DNA of 53,172 nt from positions 1 through 53,172 of IMG/VR virus record IMGVR_UViG_3300009181_000099, one strand, 5' to 3'. Each line of letters starts with the position of its first letter. Position 1 is the first letter of the stretch. A program made the translations under genes and the position numbers. The notes beneath the pieces are model-generated. The model made no database searches. It saw only the letters and a list, made by a program, of their open reading frames with translations, and was not told where the DNA came from. Origin of the DNA: a virus. Shown one piece after another: positions 18,293-27,617 of the stretch.

Positions 18293-18323
18293 AAAAAACC
18301 TCCAATAATATTGGAGGTTTTTT
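18293..18323. terminator. Bidirectional rho-independent terminator
   Basis: Perfect 15-bp inverted repeat AAAAAACCTCCAATA / TATTGGAGGTTTTTT around one base, lying between convergent genes ending at 18276 (+) and 18336 (-), with T-tracts on both strands. Confidence 0.9.
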
Positions 18324-18335
18324 ATTTTAAGGTAA

Positions 18336-21300
18336 TTAGTATATTTGAGATATAGGAATAAATGGACCTATTGGGTCTATATATTTTGTAGGTTCTGTTA
18401 AATCTTTATTTCCTCTTATTTCATAGTTTTTTCTATCTCTATAGATTAATCCATATCCATTATCAGATGTTACTTCAATTACAACAAATGGATCAATATT
18501 TGAATCTATTGTGAAATTATATGGTAATATAGGATTCATTTCGGAGTTTTTTGGAACTTTTCTAAATTCGGATAGTGTTTGAACAGGTTCTAAATCTATT
18601 TCTCTCCATTGAGTTATATTAAGCCAATTTTTATCAGATCCATTATCTAAAACCGGAGGAACACTTGTTGTTATAGATGATGTTCCTGATGATGTCGCGA
18701 ATGTACCTAATCCAGTACACACATAAATATCTCTGTTATACTCAACTACATTTGTTACTTCATATGAGGTATTAGGTACCCAAGATTTAGTATTTTCATA
18801 TTTTCTAGGGTTATTAATTTTATTATTATCTTTAGCTGATTCATATAATTTATCATAGTAGGTTATTTTATCACCAATACTATAAGTTTTAAATGGTGCC
18901 CATTCTTTATATGTTTTATAAGTTCTTATAGAAATATTAAAGTAATCAGGTATTTCTAAATCTACTCCATTAAATGGTTTCGGAGGTGGAACTAAACCAG
19001 TTGGATTTTTATCAGATCCTATTCCTTCAATTATTGTATAAAAATCTAATACACAATTGTAAACGGTAGAACCACTATTAATTGGCATTAAATAAGCCTC
19101 ATTTAACCTAAATGTTATAGGGGTCATATTCTCTTTTGAGTTTATAAATCTAACATCATATGTCGTATGTACAATCTCATTTGTGCTTTTTAGATATGCT
19201 TTTCCTGTTATATCCATTATCTTGTGAGTTAATGGAATTATATTTCTCTTAAGCCAATATTTAAGACCTTGTAGTTTAATTACAACTTCATCTATTGAAT
19301 AGTTTAGTACATTTGTTCCTTCCTTATCTGTTATTTGATATGTTAGGTTAAACATATTTGTTTCTTCGTAGTTTTCGTTTGGAAAGTTATTTTTTACAAA
19401 TTCACTTTCAGTAAATCCTTCTATTGTGTTATCAAACATATCCGGTATTTCTACTTTGAATAGTTTTAAAAACTTTTCTGAATTAGGATTTATATCTCTA
19501 TAGTATTCATTTAATTGTAAGTCATTATATCCAAAGAAGTTTATTGCATTTATTATTGATTTGTAAGCTCCTATATACGGGTATATAAGATGTTTCATCA
19601 TCAACATTTCTTTTCTTTTCTTATTCAAAATTGTCCAGTCTGTACCACCCTCTAAAATATCATATTCTTTAAAGATAAATACCTCATTCGGTGCTATTAG
19701 TTTTCCAACATTACCTAATTCAATTTTAAATCTCTCATCCTCTACTTCAGTTTGACCATATACAACAAATCTAGATATCTCTCTGTCTATAACCTTTATA
19801 GTTGTTTTTAAATAAGTAGTGTTATTTACTTTAGGGTAGTCTACTATTACTGTTGATTCTGAATATAATAAGTCATTGCCTGATAAGAAGTCCAATACCA
19901 TATTCTTAGCATAGACAGTTCTTATTTTCATTATAAGTCCATTATTGTTTGATATGTATTGTGATGATTTATTTGTTAAGTCTCTTACATAAATAGTTAT
20001 TAATTGACCTTCTTTTAGACCCTTGCCTATGAAGAATTCTGATGATAGTGTATTTATACTTATCATAGCCCTTTTATCTGGTCCAAATTGGTCTAAAGTT
20101 TCAAATTTTAATATTGTTCCATTTATTTGAGTTGATTCAAATTCAATAGTAACTTCTTCTTTTTTCCAAAGTTGTAAAACAGATCTTAATGCTCCCTCCT
20201 CTTCAGATTTGTATCCAACAAATAGTTGAATAGGTTCTGGCTCTATTGATATATTAGACTCATCATCTATATAACTTAGTTTATACTCAACTTTATTAAA
20301 TATAGTTTGTTGATATTCTGGAGAGTTAAGCTTAGTTAAATCTTTATTCGCATTTTTATTCAATACTACCGGACTAAGTGGCTTTGTTCCTGTATATGAA
20401 TATGAACCATTTATCGGTAACTGATCTCCACTAAAGTCATACATAAAAAATTCAGGAACATCATCAGCGAACCATTTCCAATAATATTTAACTTGAACTT
20501 CTCCTTCAAAATTTTCTCTTGGTCTTCTTACATACTCTTTCGTTTTTAACCATAGGTCAACATGTGGTTCATAATTAGGATCTAAGGTTCCATATGAATT
20601 ATCATTAATTGGATTATAAACACTTGGATTGATATTAATAGTACTATTTAAGGTAACTTCTATCTCCATTATTGTATTACTTGAAGGTTCTATTACCCAA
20701 ACCGATCTTCTATCTGGGTTGTATATAATTCTTGTACTACCAGCTGGTAAAGAGATTGTTTGAACTACTGCCCCAGTTGTTGGTCTAATTACACTAACAC
20801 TATTTGATGAAAGTGATGATAAATAAACATCTCCGTCAAATTGATTTAATGCTAAATATCCATAATTTGATACTCCAGTATTTATTGTAATAGTATCAGT
20901 AGATAGATTAAGAGATTTAAATGATGTTGATGAATCTGAGATGTTCATCTCACCAGTTAAATTGTTAAAAATAATATCATTAAATGGTTGTGTTGTTATT
21001 CCAGAAATTGACTGGGATATACCGTTGTCAATTTTCCATAAACTTGAAGATCCATATACATATATAGCTTCATTAATAGGTTCATAGAATATTGAATTTG
21101 TTAATCCTGGTATACCATAAGTTGTTTGTATTGTTCTATTAGGATTTGATGAATTTAATGGTAGATATCCTGGTAAGCTAGGACCACCATTTATTCTAAG
21201 AGTTTGACTAACATCTGTTATTACATACATATCACCTTCAAATTCATTAAATACCATTTTTCCACAAGATGTTGCAGATGGTGGAAAATTAAGAGATGAT

Positions 21301-24300
21301 GTTCCTAAAGTCACAGCTAATGTATTCGTATAATCATAAATATCAATGTTTGGACTATTATCATATGTTACATAAATATCACCATTGTTTGGATTGATTT
21401 CCATATCATGAGCGTTATTGGTAAGTGACATTGTTGCTACTAATGTATTTAGTAGAGGATCAACTACGAATATATGATTCTTTGATAAACAATAAAGATA
21501 GTTATTATATGAGTTGTACTCTATCTCAATACTTTGAGTATTTCCAGGTAAAGAGACTGTTGTTAAATAGCTAGTTATATATGAATCCATTACAGTTAAG
21601 TCATCTCCAAAAGCATAAATTGAATTAGATAACTGAACATAGATTAAGTCTACTAGGCCCGATGTTCCTGGGTAACCTTGAAGATTATATGTGTTTAGTG
21701 CATATGTATTTGGATTATATGTTAAAGTAAATGCTGATGGATCAAATGCTCCTATTTGATATGGTCCTGCTCCACTAGGAGTTGGCCCAACAATAGGTCC
21801 ATTGCAAGCTGTTTGTCCATATCCTGTATCAAATGCTAGCGTGATAAATGCTGATGAGTTACAAATTCCAGATGTTAATCCCCAGAATGGTCCTTGATAA
21901 CTTAAATTTAAGACTTGTGGATCTAAAAATTGAATAACGTACTCTTGATTGTTATAAGGATGTATGGTATTATTAATAGAGAAAACCATTCCTGTTGCAA
22001 ATCCAGCATCTTCAAATGATGTTAAATTATTGGTAGGTAAAGATACTTCATTTGATGTTATAAGTAAACCATCATTACCCTTTATTTTTTTAGTTATTGT
22101 GTAGTCTATAATACCAGGTATTGATAATTTCCCTGTGTTTATAGTGTAATCAAGTCTTCTATCTAATCTTTTAACATCAAATTTTAGTAAATTGTTTATA
22201 GGAGTTACTAAAATTCCAAATGTTCTTAAATAGTCTCCGTGTTCATCAACCCATGCTGACAAAGTAGCCGGAATATCAGGATATTGTGAATATGATCCTG
22301 TTTGGTATATCGTGTTTTGTGTGAACTCATCATCGTTTATTGTTAAAGTTAAAACAGGTCCAATAGTTGGTCTAGTATTAGTGTAATCATTGTTACTAAA
22401 AAGAACTCTTGAGTGTTCAATGTGATAATCAGCTGTTATACCTATAAAAATATCATCTATTAATAAAGGAACATTTGGATATTGTGTTTGTAATTTTATT
22501 GAATTTACAAATGGTGAAAATATTGGGCCAGTATATTGTATATCTGATATTATTCCTAATCTTATTAATTCTGTGTAATATCTCGCTAACCAATTTCTAA
22601 GAGTTCTATCAATTGTTCTTTGCATATCTAAAAGACCTCCGCTATATATCGCTTCCAATTGTTCTTGATAAACTTGACCATTTATAATTATTTTAAAACC
22701 ATACTCATCTATATCTGTAAATACAATATTGACCAAAATATTTTGAGATATATCATAATTTAGCTCAGGATTTACAGACTCTTCTACTTGAGTCACTCTC
22801 TCATATGTTTGTGTAACATTTCCTATTGAATATGTTGGTCCAATTTGATTTTGATAGAAATTTACTTCTGCGTATTTACTTGGATATATTAAATCTGCCT
22901 TTAATTTATTATTTTCATAAAATAAATCAATATTAAACGATTTTAAATCGTCTTTATACTTTTCAGCAGCAGAGGCTAATGTTGCTGCAGTGCTATATGT
23001 GAATCCATATCCAAAATATATTCTATCAGTTGTTAGATATATCTGAGCACCTAATAATATTTCGGGTGTTACTATTTGGTCAACCTTTATATAACTTATG
23101 AATGGTGACCAATACTCTGTTGTATATGGATCTACAAACTGAGTCGCTCCAGTAAAACTTTGAGTATAAGCTAATATACATTGATATATTTTATTATTCC
23201 AAAGAACTTGTGATTGAGTTCCGTAAAATGTTTCTTGTGTGTTTCCTATAAATGTAGGAATATTAGCTATAGTAAAGAAGTTTTGATTCGTTGTTGAACC
23301 TATTATTTTAAATTCTCTACCAGGTTTTAATATATCCGGAACACTACTAGAGAAGTATATTTTATTTTCTACACTTACTATAGGATCAGCTACACTATTT
23401 ATAGTTATATAGACATCATCTGTTAGTGTACTACCACCTATAGATACACCATCTATAACAAATAAATCACCTACAGTATATTGTTTACCTATTTTATTTA
23501 ATGTAACTGATGACACAACACCACCGGAAACTATAACATTGAATAATCCACCAGTGCCTGTGACGGAAGATGATGCTCCATTTGAAGTTAATGATGTATA
23601 TGTTCCGTCAGCACCCACATTAGATGTGTATGAAAATGTTAGAATTTCACCACCAGATGTTATTTGATTTGATACTTGGTTTATATTTAAACCACCATCA
23701 TATATTCTTGGTAAATCTGTTTTACTAACAACCTCAATTATTATATCTTCACCATTCATTCCTGATGTGTAGTATTCAAAGTGTTTGTTATCTGTTAGTT
23801 CTTCTTCTTTAACCGTGTAAATTCCATCATTGAATTGTGAATTTATTACATTTAATTTTTTCTTTTTATATAATTTATCATAAAATTGTGGTTCATTCCA
23901 ATAAGAAAGATTATCACTATATAATCCATCTATGTAATTATAGACTCCAATTCCATTTATTGCTGATATTGTTCTTCCTACATATATTGATTGGTCTGAA
24001 TATTGTGAAATATACATTGACTCAAATGTTGCATTATCAACAGAACTTATAATCATTATAGCTCCTTTTTTCGTTGATACTACGGTATAAGTTTGTGTAG
24101 GATTGTTGAACTCTAAAAATACCGAATCAAATCTAATTATACTACCTATTGGGAATTTCTTTTCAAAGTTATCACCAAATATATATTTTGAGTAAAATGT
24201 TGGATCATTATTAATAGGTTCAATTCTACTAATACTTTGATTCTCATATTTGCTATTATAGAAAAACAATCCATATTCATTGAATAACTGGAATTTATTT

Positions 24301-24497
24301 AAGGTTAGTGTTCCAGGTAGTTCGAACTCAAATGATGGTATATTCTCCAACATATAAATTCCTAATGTTTTGAAAGTATCTGAAGAGTTTTCGTGAAAAA
24401 GTAAATCTCCTTCAAATCTATCTGTCGTATAGTTGTAGTTGAAATTTAAATAATCTCCTTCTTTGTTGAAGAATAATAGGTTTTTATGATTTGACAT
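18336..24497 (-). CDS. Giant baseplate/fibre-like protein with propeller and carbohydrate-binding-like parts (2053 aa)
   Basis: In order: N-terminal beta-rich regions; a Gly/Ser-rich beta domain (nucleotides about 23662-23385) related to the C-terminal domain of the solenoid fibre; further beta domains; a central series of propeller-like repeats (about 21650-20680; LVATMSLTNNAHDMEINPNN, GDIYVTYDNSPNIDIYDYTN) like YVTN/NHL beta-propellers; a region (about 19600-19150) with YIGAYKSIINAINFFGYNDL, which recalls the P2 gpI-type baseplate fold; and two C-terminal W-x-x-x-x-x-Y-x-x-G-D-x-V/I-x-Y-x-x-x-x-Y units (about 18900-18690) like chitin-binding CBM5/12 modules. It may be a baseplate-anchored wedge or receptor-binding protein. 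No T4 homologue could be assigned with certainty. Transcribed alone, with a late-type motif upstream. Confidence 0.7.
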   Translation of the reverse strand: MSNHKNLLFFNKEGDYLNFNYNYTTDRFEGDLLFHENSSDTFKTLGIYMLENIPSFEFELPGTLTLNKFQLFNEYGLFFYNSKYENQSISRIEPINNDPTFYSKYIFGDNFEKKFPIGSIIRFDSVFLEFNNPTQTYTVVSTKKGAIMIISSVDNATFESMYISQYSDQSIYVGRTISAINGIGVYNYIDGLYSDNLSYWNEPQFYDKLYKKKKLNVINSQFNDGIYTVKEEELTDNKHFEYYTSGMNGEDIIIEVVSKTDLPRIYDGGLNINQVSNQITSGGEILTFSYTSNVGADGTYTSLTSNGASSSVTGTGGLFNVIVSGGVVSSVTLNKIGKQYTVGDLFVIDGVSIGGSTLTDDVYITINSVADPIVSVENKIYFSSSVPDILKPGREFKIIGSTTNQNFFTIANIPTFIGNTQETFYGTQSQVLWNNKIYQCILAYTQSFTGATQFVDPYTTEYWSPFISYIKVDQIVTPEILLGAQIYLTTDRIYFGYGFTYSTAATLASAAEKYKDDLKSFNIDLFYENNKLKADLIYPSKYAEVNFYQNQIGPTYSIGNVTQTYERVTQVEESVNPELNYDISQNILVNIVFTDIDEYGFKIIINGQVYQEQLEAIYSGGLLDMQRTIDRTLRNWLARYYTELIRLGIISDIQYTGPIFSPFVNSIKLQTQYPNVPLLIDDIFIGITADYHIEHSRVLFSNNDYTNTRPTIGPVLTLTINDDEFTQNTIYQTGSYSQYPDIPATLSAWVDEHGDYLRTFGILVTPINNLLKFDVKRLDRRLDYTINTGKLSIPGIIDYTITKKIKGNDGLLITSNEVSLPTNNLTSFEDAGFATGMVFSINNTIHPYNNQEYVIQFLDPQVLNLSYQGPFWGLTSGICNSSAFITLAFDTGYGQTACNGPIVGPTPSGAGPYQIGAFDPSAFTLTYNPNTYALNTYNLQGYPGTSGLVDLIYVQLSNSIYAFGDDLTVMDSYITSYLTTVSLPGNTQSIEIEYNSYNNYLYCLSKNHIFVVDPLLNTLVATMSLTNNAHDMEINPNNGDIYVTYDNSPNIDIYDYTNTLAVTLGTSSLNFPPSATSCGKMVFNEFEGDMYVITDVSQTLRINGGPSLPGYLPLNSSNPNRTIQTTYGIPGLTNSIFYEPINEAIYVYGSSSLWKIDNGISQSISGITTQPFNDIIFNNLTGEMNISDSSTSFKSLNLSTDTITINTGVSNYGYLALNQFDGDVYLSSLSSNSVSVIRPTTGAVVQTISLPAGSTRIIYNPDRRSVWVIEPSSNTIMEIEVTLNSTININPSVYNPINDNSYGTLDPNYEPHVDLWLKTKEYVRRPRENFEGEVQVKYYWKWFADDVPEFFMYDFSGDQLPINGSYSYTGTKPLSPVVLNKNANKDLTKLNSPEYQQTIFNKVEYKLSYIDDESNISIEPEPIQLFVGYKSEEEGALRSVLQLWKKEEVTIEFESTQINGTILKFETLDQFGPDKRAMISINTLSSEFFIGKGLKEGQLITIYVRDLTNKSSQYISNNNGLIMKIRTVYAKNMVLDFLSGNDLLYSESTVIVDYPKVNNTTYLKTTIKVIDREISRFVVYGQTEVEDERFKIELGNVGKLIAPNEVFIFKEYDILEGGTDWTILNKKRKEMLMMKHLIYPYIGAYKSIINAINFFGYNDLQLNEYYRDINPNSEKFLKLFKVEIPDMFDNTIEGFTESEFVKNNFPNENYEETNMFNLTYQITDKEGTNVLNYSIDEVVIKLQGLKYWLKRNIIPLTHKIMDITGKAYLKSTNEIVHTTYDVRFINSKENMTPITFRLNEAYLMPINSGSTVYNCVLDFYTIIEGIGSDKNPTGLVPPPKPFNGVDLEIPDYFNISIRTYKTYKEWAPFKTYSIGDKITYYDKLYESAKDNNKINNPRKYENTKSWVPNTSYEVTNVVEYNRDIYVCTGLGTFATSSGTSSITTSVPPVLDNGSDKNWLNITQWREIDLEPVQTLSEFRKVPKNSEMNPILPYNFTIDSNIDPFVVIEVTSDNGYGLIYRDRKNYEIRGNKDLTEPTKYIDPIGPFIPISQIY

Positions 24498-24518
24498 TTA
24501 ATAATGTAAACTTTTACA

Positions 24519-24528
24519 TATATATTAA
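24519..24528 (-). promoter_or_regulatory. TTAATATATA element before the 2053-aa gene
   Basis: Exact minus-strand 10-mer 21 bp upstream of the ATG at 24497; back-to-back with a plus-strand copy at 24553-24562. Confidence 0.45.
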
Positions 24529-24552
24529 TTTATCTTTTCTTAGTAAGTGAAT

Positions 24553-24562
24553 TTAATATATA
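24553..24562 (+). promoter_or_regulatory. TTAATATATA element, 5 bp before ATG
   Basis: Exact plus-strand copy; context TTTAATATATATGAGTATGA is nearly the same as at 49073-49092. The spacing selects the ATG at 24568. Confidence 0.45.
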
Positions 24563-24567
24563 TGAGT

Positions 24568-24942
24568 ATGAAAATTAACAGATATAATCAATTTATCAAC
24601 GAAGAGTTTTTTAAGAAGATATTTAATAACTCTAAGAAAAAGAATAAGACTACTAAACTGAGTAGAATCGATTCTTGTGTTGTTAATATTTTAGACTTTC
24701 TATCAGAAAATGATGTTTACAACTGGAACAAATTTCTAAAAATGTCGCAATTTGATAGAGATGTTATTGATAAATTAATAGACTCTGAAGTTAATAATAT
24801 GGATGAATTAAGAGAAGTTAGATTCAGACTTAAATTAGAATTAGGTGATAGAAAACAACTTATGGAATACAAAGATGAGTTAGAATCCGAAGAGGAATAT
24901 GAAAAATGTGCTCAAATTGTAAAAAAATTAAGCCAAAAATAA
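24568..24942 (+). CDS. Leader-bearing hypothetical protein (124 aa)
   Basis: The ATG at 24568 gives MKINRYNQFINEE, which matches the shared capsid-targeting-like leader, so it is preferred to the in-frame ATG at 24562 and GTG at 24547. A predicted protease site lies at FINE/EFF. The mature part is a charged helical protein (LELGDRKQLMEYKDELESEE) with no family recognised. First of six short plus-strand genes with gaps of 3-14 bp or overlaps. Candidate virion-internal protein by analogy with T4 IP proteins. Confidence 0.7.
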   Translation: MKINRYNQFINEEFFKKIFNNSKKKNKTTKLSRIDSCVVNILDFLSENDVYNWNKFLKMSQFDRDVIDKLIDSEVNNMDELREVRFRLKLELGDRKQLMEYKDELESEEEYEKCAQIVKKLSQK

Positions 24943-24952
24943 ATAATAAACT

Positions 24953-25384
24953 ATGATACAAATTAAAAAATTTAACGAAACAAAAAAGGATGAGAAAGTC
25001 AAAGACCAAGAAGTTCTTTTTAATGTAGAGGTTTTAGCTGATAAAGATGAAAAACCATCATTTAAAACAGAAGTTGAAGATCAAGAAAAGGTTAAAAAAG
25101 AATTTGATAAACTAAGAAAGATTAAAAATTTCGAAAACTTTACAATTGAAGTTGAAGTTGAAGTTAAACCTCAAGGAGAAGATGAATTCTCACAAGAAAC
25201 TCAAGTACCTACTCAAGAAGTTGGATGTGGATGTTGTAATCAATGTACTGGACAATCTGATTGTGAATGTTGCCAAGATTGTACTTGTAGTGGTGAAGTT
25301 GAAGAGGTTGGACAATCAAATCCAGAAAATGATGTTAAAGTTATGAATATTTCAGACTTTATAAATTCAATTGCTAATCAATAA
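24953..25384 (+). CDS. Leader-bearing protein with Cys-rich cluster (143 aa)
   Basis: Begins MIQIKKFNETKKDEK, a shorter version of the shared leader with a possible cleavage after FNE. The middle is Lys/Glu-rich. Residues about 88-111 hold a dense cysteine cluster, C-x-C-C-x-x-C-x5-C-x-C-C-x-x-C-x-C, resembling metallothionein-type soft-metal sites. The C-terminus is acidic. No family recognised. Metal binding is inferred from cysteine spacing. If packaged, it would carry a metal cluster into the capsid. Same operon as its neighbours. Confidence 0.7.
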   Translation: MIQIKKFNETKKDEKVKDQEVLFNVEVLADKDEKPSFKTEVEDQEKVKKEFDKLRKIKNFENFTIEVEVEVKPQGEDEFSQETQVPTQEVGCGCCNQCTGQSDCECCQDCTCSGEVEEVGQSNPENDVKVMNISDFINSIANQ

Positions 25385-25398
25385 AAAATATATAATTT

Positions 25399-25971
25399 AT
25401 GAAGATTATAAAATTCACAGAATCTGTTAATGTATCAGAATCTCTTAAATATCACCTAGAGAATAATAAACCTATTACTGAAAATATATTCAGACCGGGT
25501 TCTGAGGCTTTCTATGAAGTTATCAAAGAAGCTAGACAATTATTTGATTTAGGTAAAGTCAATCTATGTGATGTAGATAAAGAATTATATGAATCAACTG
25601 ATATTGGTAAGTTTGGAATGTTTAATGATGAACTAGTTCCTTTAGATTTACCAATGGAAAATATAGAAGAGATAAGAGAGGAAGCCGAATATAAAGGTAA
25701 AGATGTTAAATTAAATTATCCAATGCGTGGTGGTGCTAAAAAATACTATGTATATGTCAAGAGTGCAAAAGGAAATGTTAAAAAGATATCTTTTGGTGAT
25801 GTTCATGGTGGATTAACAGCTAAAGTTAGTAATCCTAAGGCAAGAAAGTCATTTGCTGCTAGACACCAATGTCATTTAAAGAAAGATAAAACTAAAGCTG
25901 GATACTGGAGTTGCAGACTCAATAAATTTGGTCATCTTTTTGGTGGACGAACTTATCCTGGGTATTGGTAA
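25399..25971 (+). CDS. Conserved phage protein with basic aromatic C-terminal domain (190 aa)
   Basis: Begins MKIIKFTESVNVSES, a possible capsid-targeting leader cut after FTE. The C-terminal 75 residues form a compact basic domain with MRGGAKKYYVYVKSAKGNVK, FGD, NPKARKSFAARHQC and TKAGYWSCRL. I recall similar sequences from many large marine and T4-like phages, annotated only as hypothetical or structural. Conserved Arg/Lys/Cys and aromatic residues suggest nucleic-acid or structural binding. In the operon 24568-27603. The exact function is not known to me. Confidence 0.75.
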   Translation: MKIIKFTESVNVSESLKYHLENNKPITENIFRPGSEAFYEVIKEARQLFDLGKVNLCDVDKELYESTDIGKFGMFNDELVPLDLPMENIEEIREEAEYKGKDVKLNYPMRGGAKKYYVYVKSAKGNVKKISFGDVHGGLTAKVSNPKARKSFAARHQCHLKKDKTKAGYWSCRLNKFGHLFGGRTYPGYW

Positions 25972-25974
25972 TAT

Positions 25975-26009
25975 ATGAAACACTTAAAAACATATAAAAT
26001 ATTTGAATC
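25975..26009 (+). repeat. 35-nt leader repeat, copy 1
   Basis: First 35 nucleotides of the gene (encoding MKHLKTYKIFES) match 26526-26560 at 34 of 35 positions, though the rest of the two genes is unrelated by eye. Confidence 0.9.
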
Positions 26010-26529
26010 GTCCGAAGAAGATGATTATGTGGACTCACTTTTGGATAAAATATCTAAAAAAGGAATAGATTCTTTAAGTGACTCTGAAAAAAATAGATTG
26101 AATAAAATAACATCAGACAATATTGAGGATAGAACTCTCAGAATCATAAATGGTGAAATTTACATTGGAGATGTTTCCCACGATAGATTTAATTCTCCAG
26201 AATATAAAAAACATATTTATCCTAAATCAGATATCATTTCAGATGCTAATAGAATGTTCTTTTCAGAAATAAAAAAGATGAATATTGACCAAATAGAATT
26301 AAATTCTAAAATATATGAATTTGAGATTATAGAAGAAATGTCTGGTGAACATCTTAAGATTGGTGACTACATATTAAATCCTTTTTGGGAAGGAAGTAAA
26401 GAAATATCTATAAATCACTTGAATAAATATTATACTTATCCATTAAAATATATACCAATATATAAAAATGAGATGGTTGATTTTATAAAAGACTTCCTAT
26501 CTAAAATATTACCAGAAATAATAGAATGA
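25975..26529 (+). CDS. Leader-bearing protein with DKI helical motif (184 aa)
   Basis: N-terminus MKHLKTYKIFESSEED is the clearest T4-IP-like leader in the window; predicted cut after IFE fits (I/L)-x-E. Residues about 18-45 carry VDSLLDKISKKGIDSLSDSE, a helical motif shared with two other proteins here. The remainder contains small beta-rich segments (RIINGEIYIGDVSHDRF; HLKIGDYILNPFWEG). No enzyme signature. Its stop overlaps the next start (ATGA). Candidate injected or capsid-internal protein. Confidence 0.7.
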   Translation: MKHLKTYKIFESSEEDDYVDSLLDKISKKGIDSLSDSEKNRLNKITSDNIEDRTLRIINGEIYIGDVSHDRFNSPEYKKHIYPKSDIISDANRMFFSEIKKMNIDQIELNSKIYEFEIIEEMSGEHLKIGDYILNPFWEGSKEISINHLNKYYTYPLKYIPIYKNEMVDFIKDFLSKILPEIIE

Positions 26530-26560
26530 AACACTTAAAAACATATCAAATATTTGAATC
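26526..26560 (+). repeat. 35-nt leader repeat, copy 2
   Basis: Second copy of the near-identical leader coding sequence (one mismatch), encoding MKHLKTYQIFES. Confidence 0.9.
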
Positions 26561-27332
26561 TGAATTTTTTACAATCAGTGACGAGAGAAGAAAAAAACTA
26601 ATTGATTTTATAAATAGTAGTTTAGATGGTGCGGATATGGATTTTTCTTCTTGGATATATCAAAATATAATTCGAGGAAAAGAAGAACATACAGAACTTA
26701 ATGATTTTATTCAAAAAGTATCTCCTAATTGGAAAAAAATACTCGATGAATACTTAGCTAAGTATAAAAGTGGAGTAATGAAAATTGGACAAGATGACCA
26801 AAATGAGTGGTTTGGTGTAAATTATAACTCAAGTCTTAAACAAAAAGAAGTAATAGGTGATCAAGAGATAACAAAAAACTTTTATGTAACATTTGAGAAA
26901 AGCGAAGACAACCTGAAAAGATGGTTCAATGGACTAGGAACTCTTATAAGTGACTTTTACAAAGCTTGCACAGAAGGTGAATTAAAAAACTCGGCAATTT
27001 CTTTCAAATGTGGATATGATGGTAAACATTTTATAGAAGACAATGACCATCTAAAGTTTTATTGGTATAAAGATGATGATAAAAATAAAGTATTAGAAGT
27101 ATATAATAATTGGTTGAAGAAAACTGGTATACAAACTAAGAAAAGAGCTTATGATTTTGGAATAGACACTGCAAAAGGTAGAGATAAAAATAGCTTTGGT
27201 CTAATGGTTGCAACTAAGGTGAATAACCAGTTTCAAAAACTTAAATCACAGTATGGAAAAAAGTTTACATCTGAACAATATGCAGATTATATAATAGATA
27301 TGTTAAACAAAACAAAGTTTAAAATTGATTAA
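26526..27332 (+). CDS. Leader-bearing hypothetical protein (268 aa)
   Basis: N-terminus MKHLKTYQIFESEFF carries the shared leader, almost identical in DNA to the preceding gene. The body is unrelated: mixed alpha/beta with many Trp and Tyr (WFGVNYNSSLKQKE; YVTFEKSEDNLKRWFNGLGT; HLKFYWYKDDDKNKVLEVYN). No family recognised. It overlaps the upstream stop by 4 bp. An ADP-ribosyltransferase or similar effector, as known for T4 Alt, was looked for, but no catalytic motif was seen. Confidence 0.7.
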   Translation: MKHLKTYQIFESEFFTISDERRKKLIDFINSSLDGADMDFSSWIYQNIIRGKEEHTELNDFIQKVSPNWKKILDEYLAKYKSGVMKIGQDDQNEWFGVNYNSSLKQKEVIGDQEITKNFYVTFEKSEDNLKRWFNGLGTLISDFYKACTEGELKNSAISFKCGYDGKHFIEDNDHLKFYWYKDDDKNKVLEVYNNWLKKTGIQTKKRAYDFGIDTAKGRDKNSFGLMVATKVNNQFQKLKSQYGKKFTSEQYADYIIDMLNKTKFKID

Positions 27333-27333
27333 T

Positions 27334-27603
27334 ATGACACTTCCATTTCAAGAAACTAAATTAAGCGATAATACATTTATCAGAGAGTTCAAACAAGATA
27401 CTGACTCTGGTGAGTTTATGTGGCATCGTGATAGAGAAGATAGAATAATTGAATCTATTGATGAAACAGATTGGTTAATTCAAATTGACAATGAACTACC
27501 TAAAGAAATAAAAGGAGAAGTATTTATACCAATGGGTACTTATCATCGATTAATAAAAGGAACAAATGATTTAAAAATAAAGTTAACAAAAAACCCATCC
27601 TAA
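27334..27603 (+). CDS. Small cupin-like protein (89 aa)
   Basis: The ATG at 27334 directly follows the upstream stop; a TTG at 27325 is less likely. The sequence has a two-motif cupin look: FMWHRDREDR with a possible metal-binding His, then VFIPMGTYHRLIKG as the second motif with a conserved Pro-x-Gly-x-x-His. Small phage cupin-like or double-stranded beta-helix proteins of this kind are known, but their role is unclear. Last gene of the 24568-27603 operon; its stop codon lies in the loop of the terminator hairpin. Confidence 0.6.
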   Translation: MTLPFQETKLSDNTFIREFKQDTDSGEFMWHRDREDRIIESIDETDWLIQIDNELPKEIKGEVFIPMGTYHRLIKGTNDLKIKLTKNPS

Positions 27604-27617
27604 AGATGGGTTTTTTT
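27588..27617. terminator. Bidirectional rho-independent terminator
   Basis: AAAAAACCCATC, loop CTAAA, GATGGGTTTTTTT. It ends the plus operon and, on the other strand, the gp47-type gene whose stop lies at 27616. Confidence 0.85.

Noticed and set aside
27325-27333. TTG start for the cupin-like gene
   Set aside because: The TTG start would overlap the upstream stop and a normal ATG follows at 27334.
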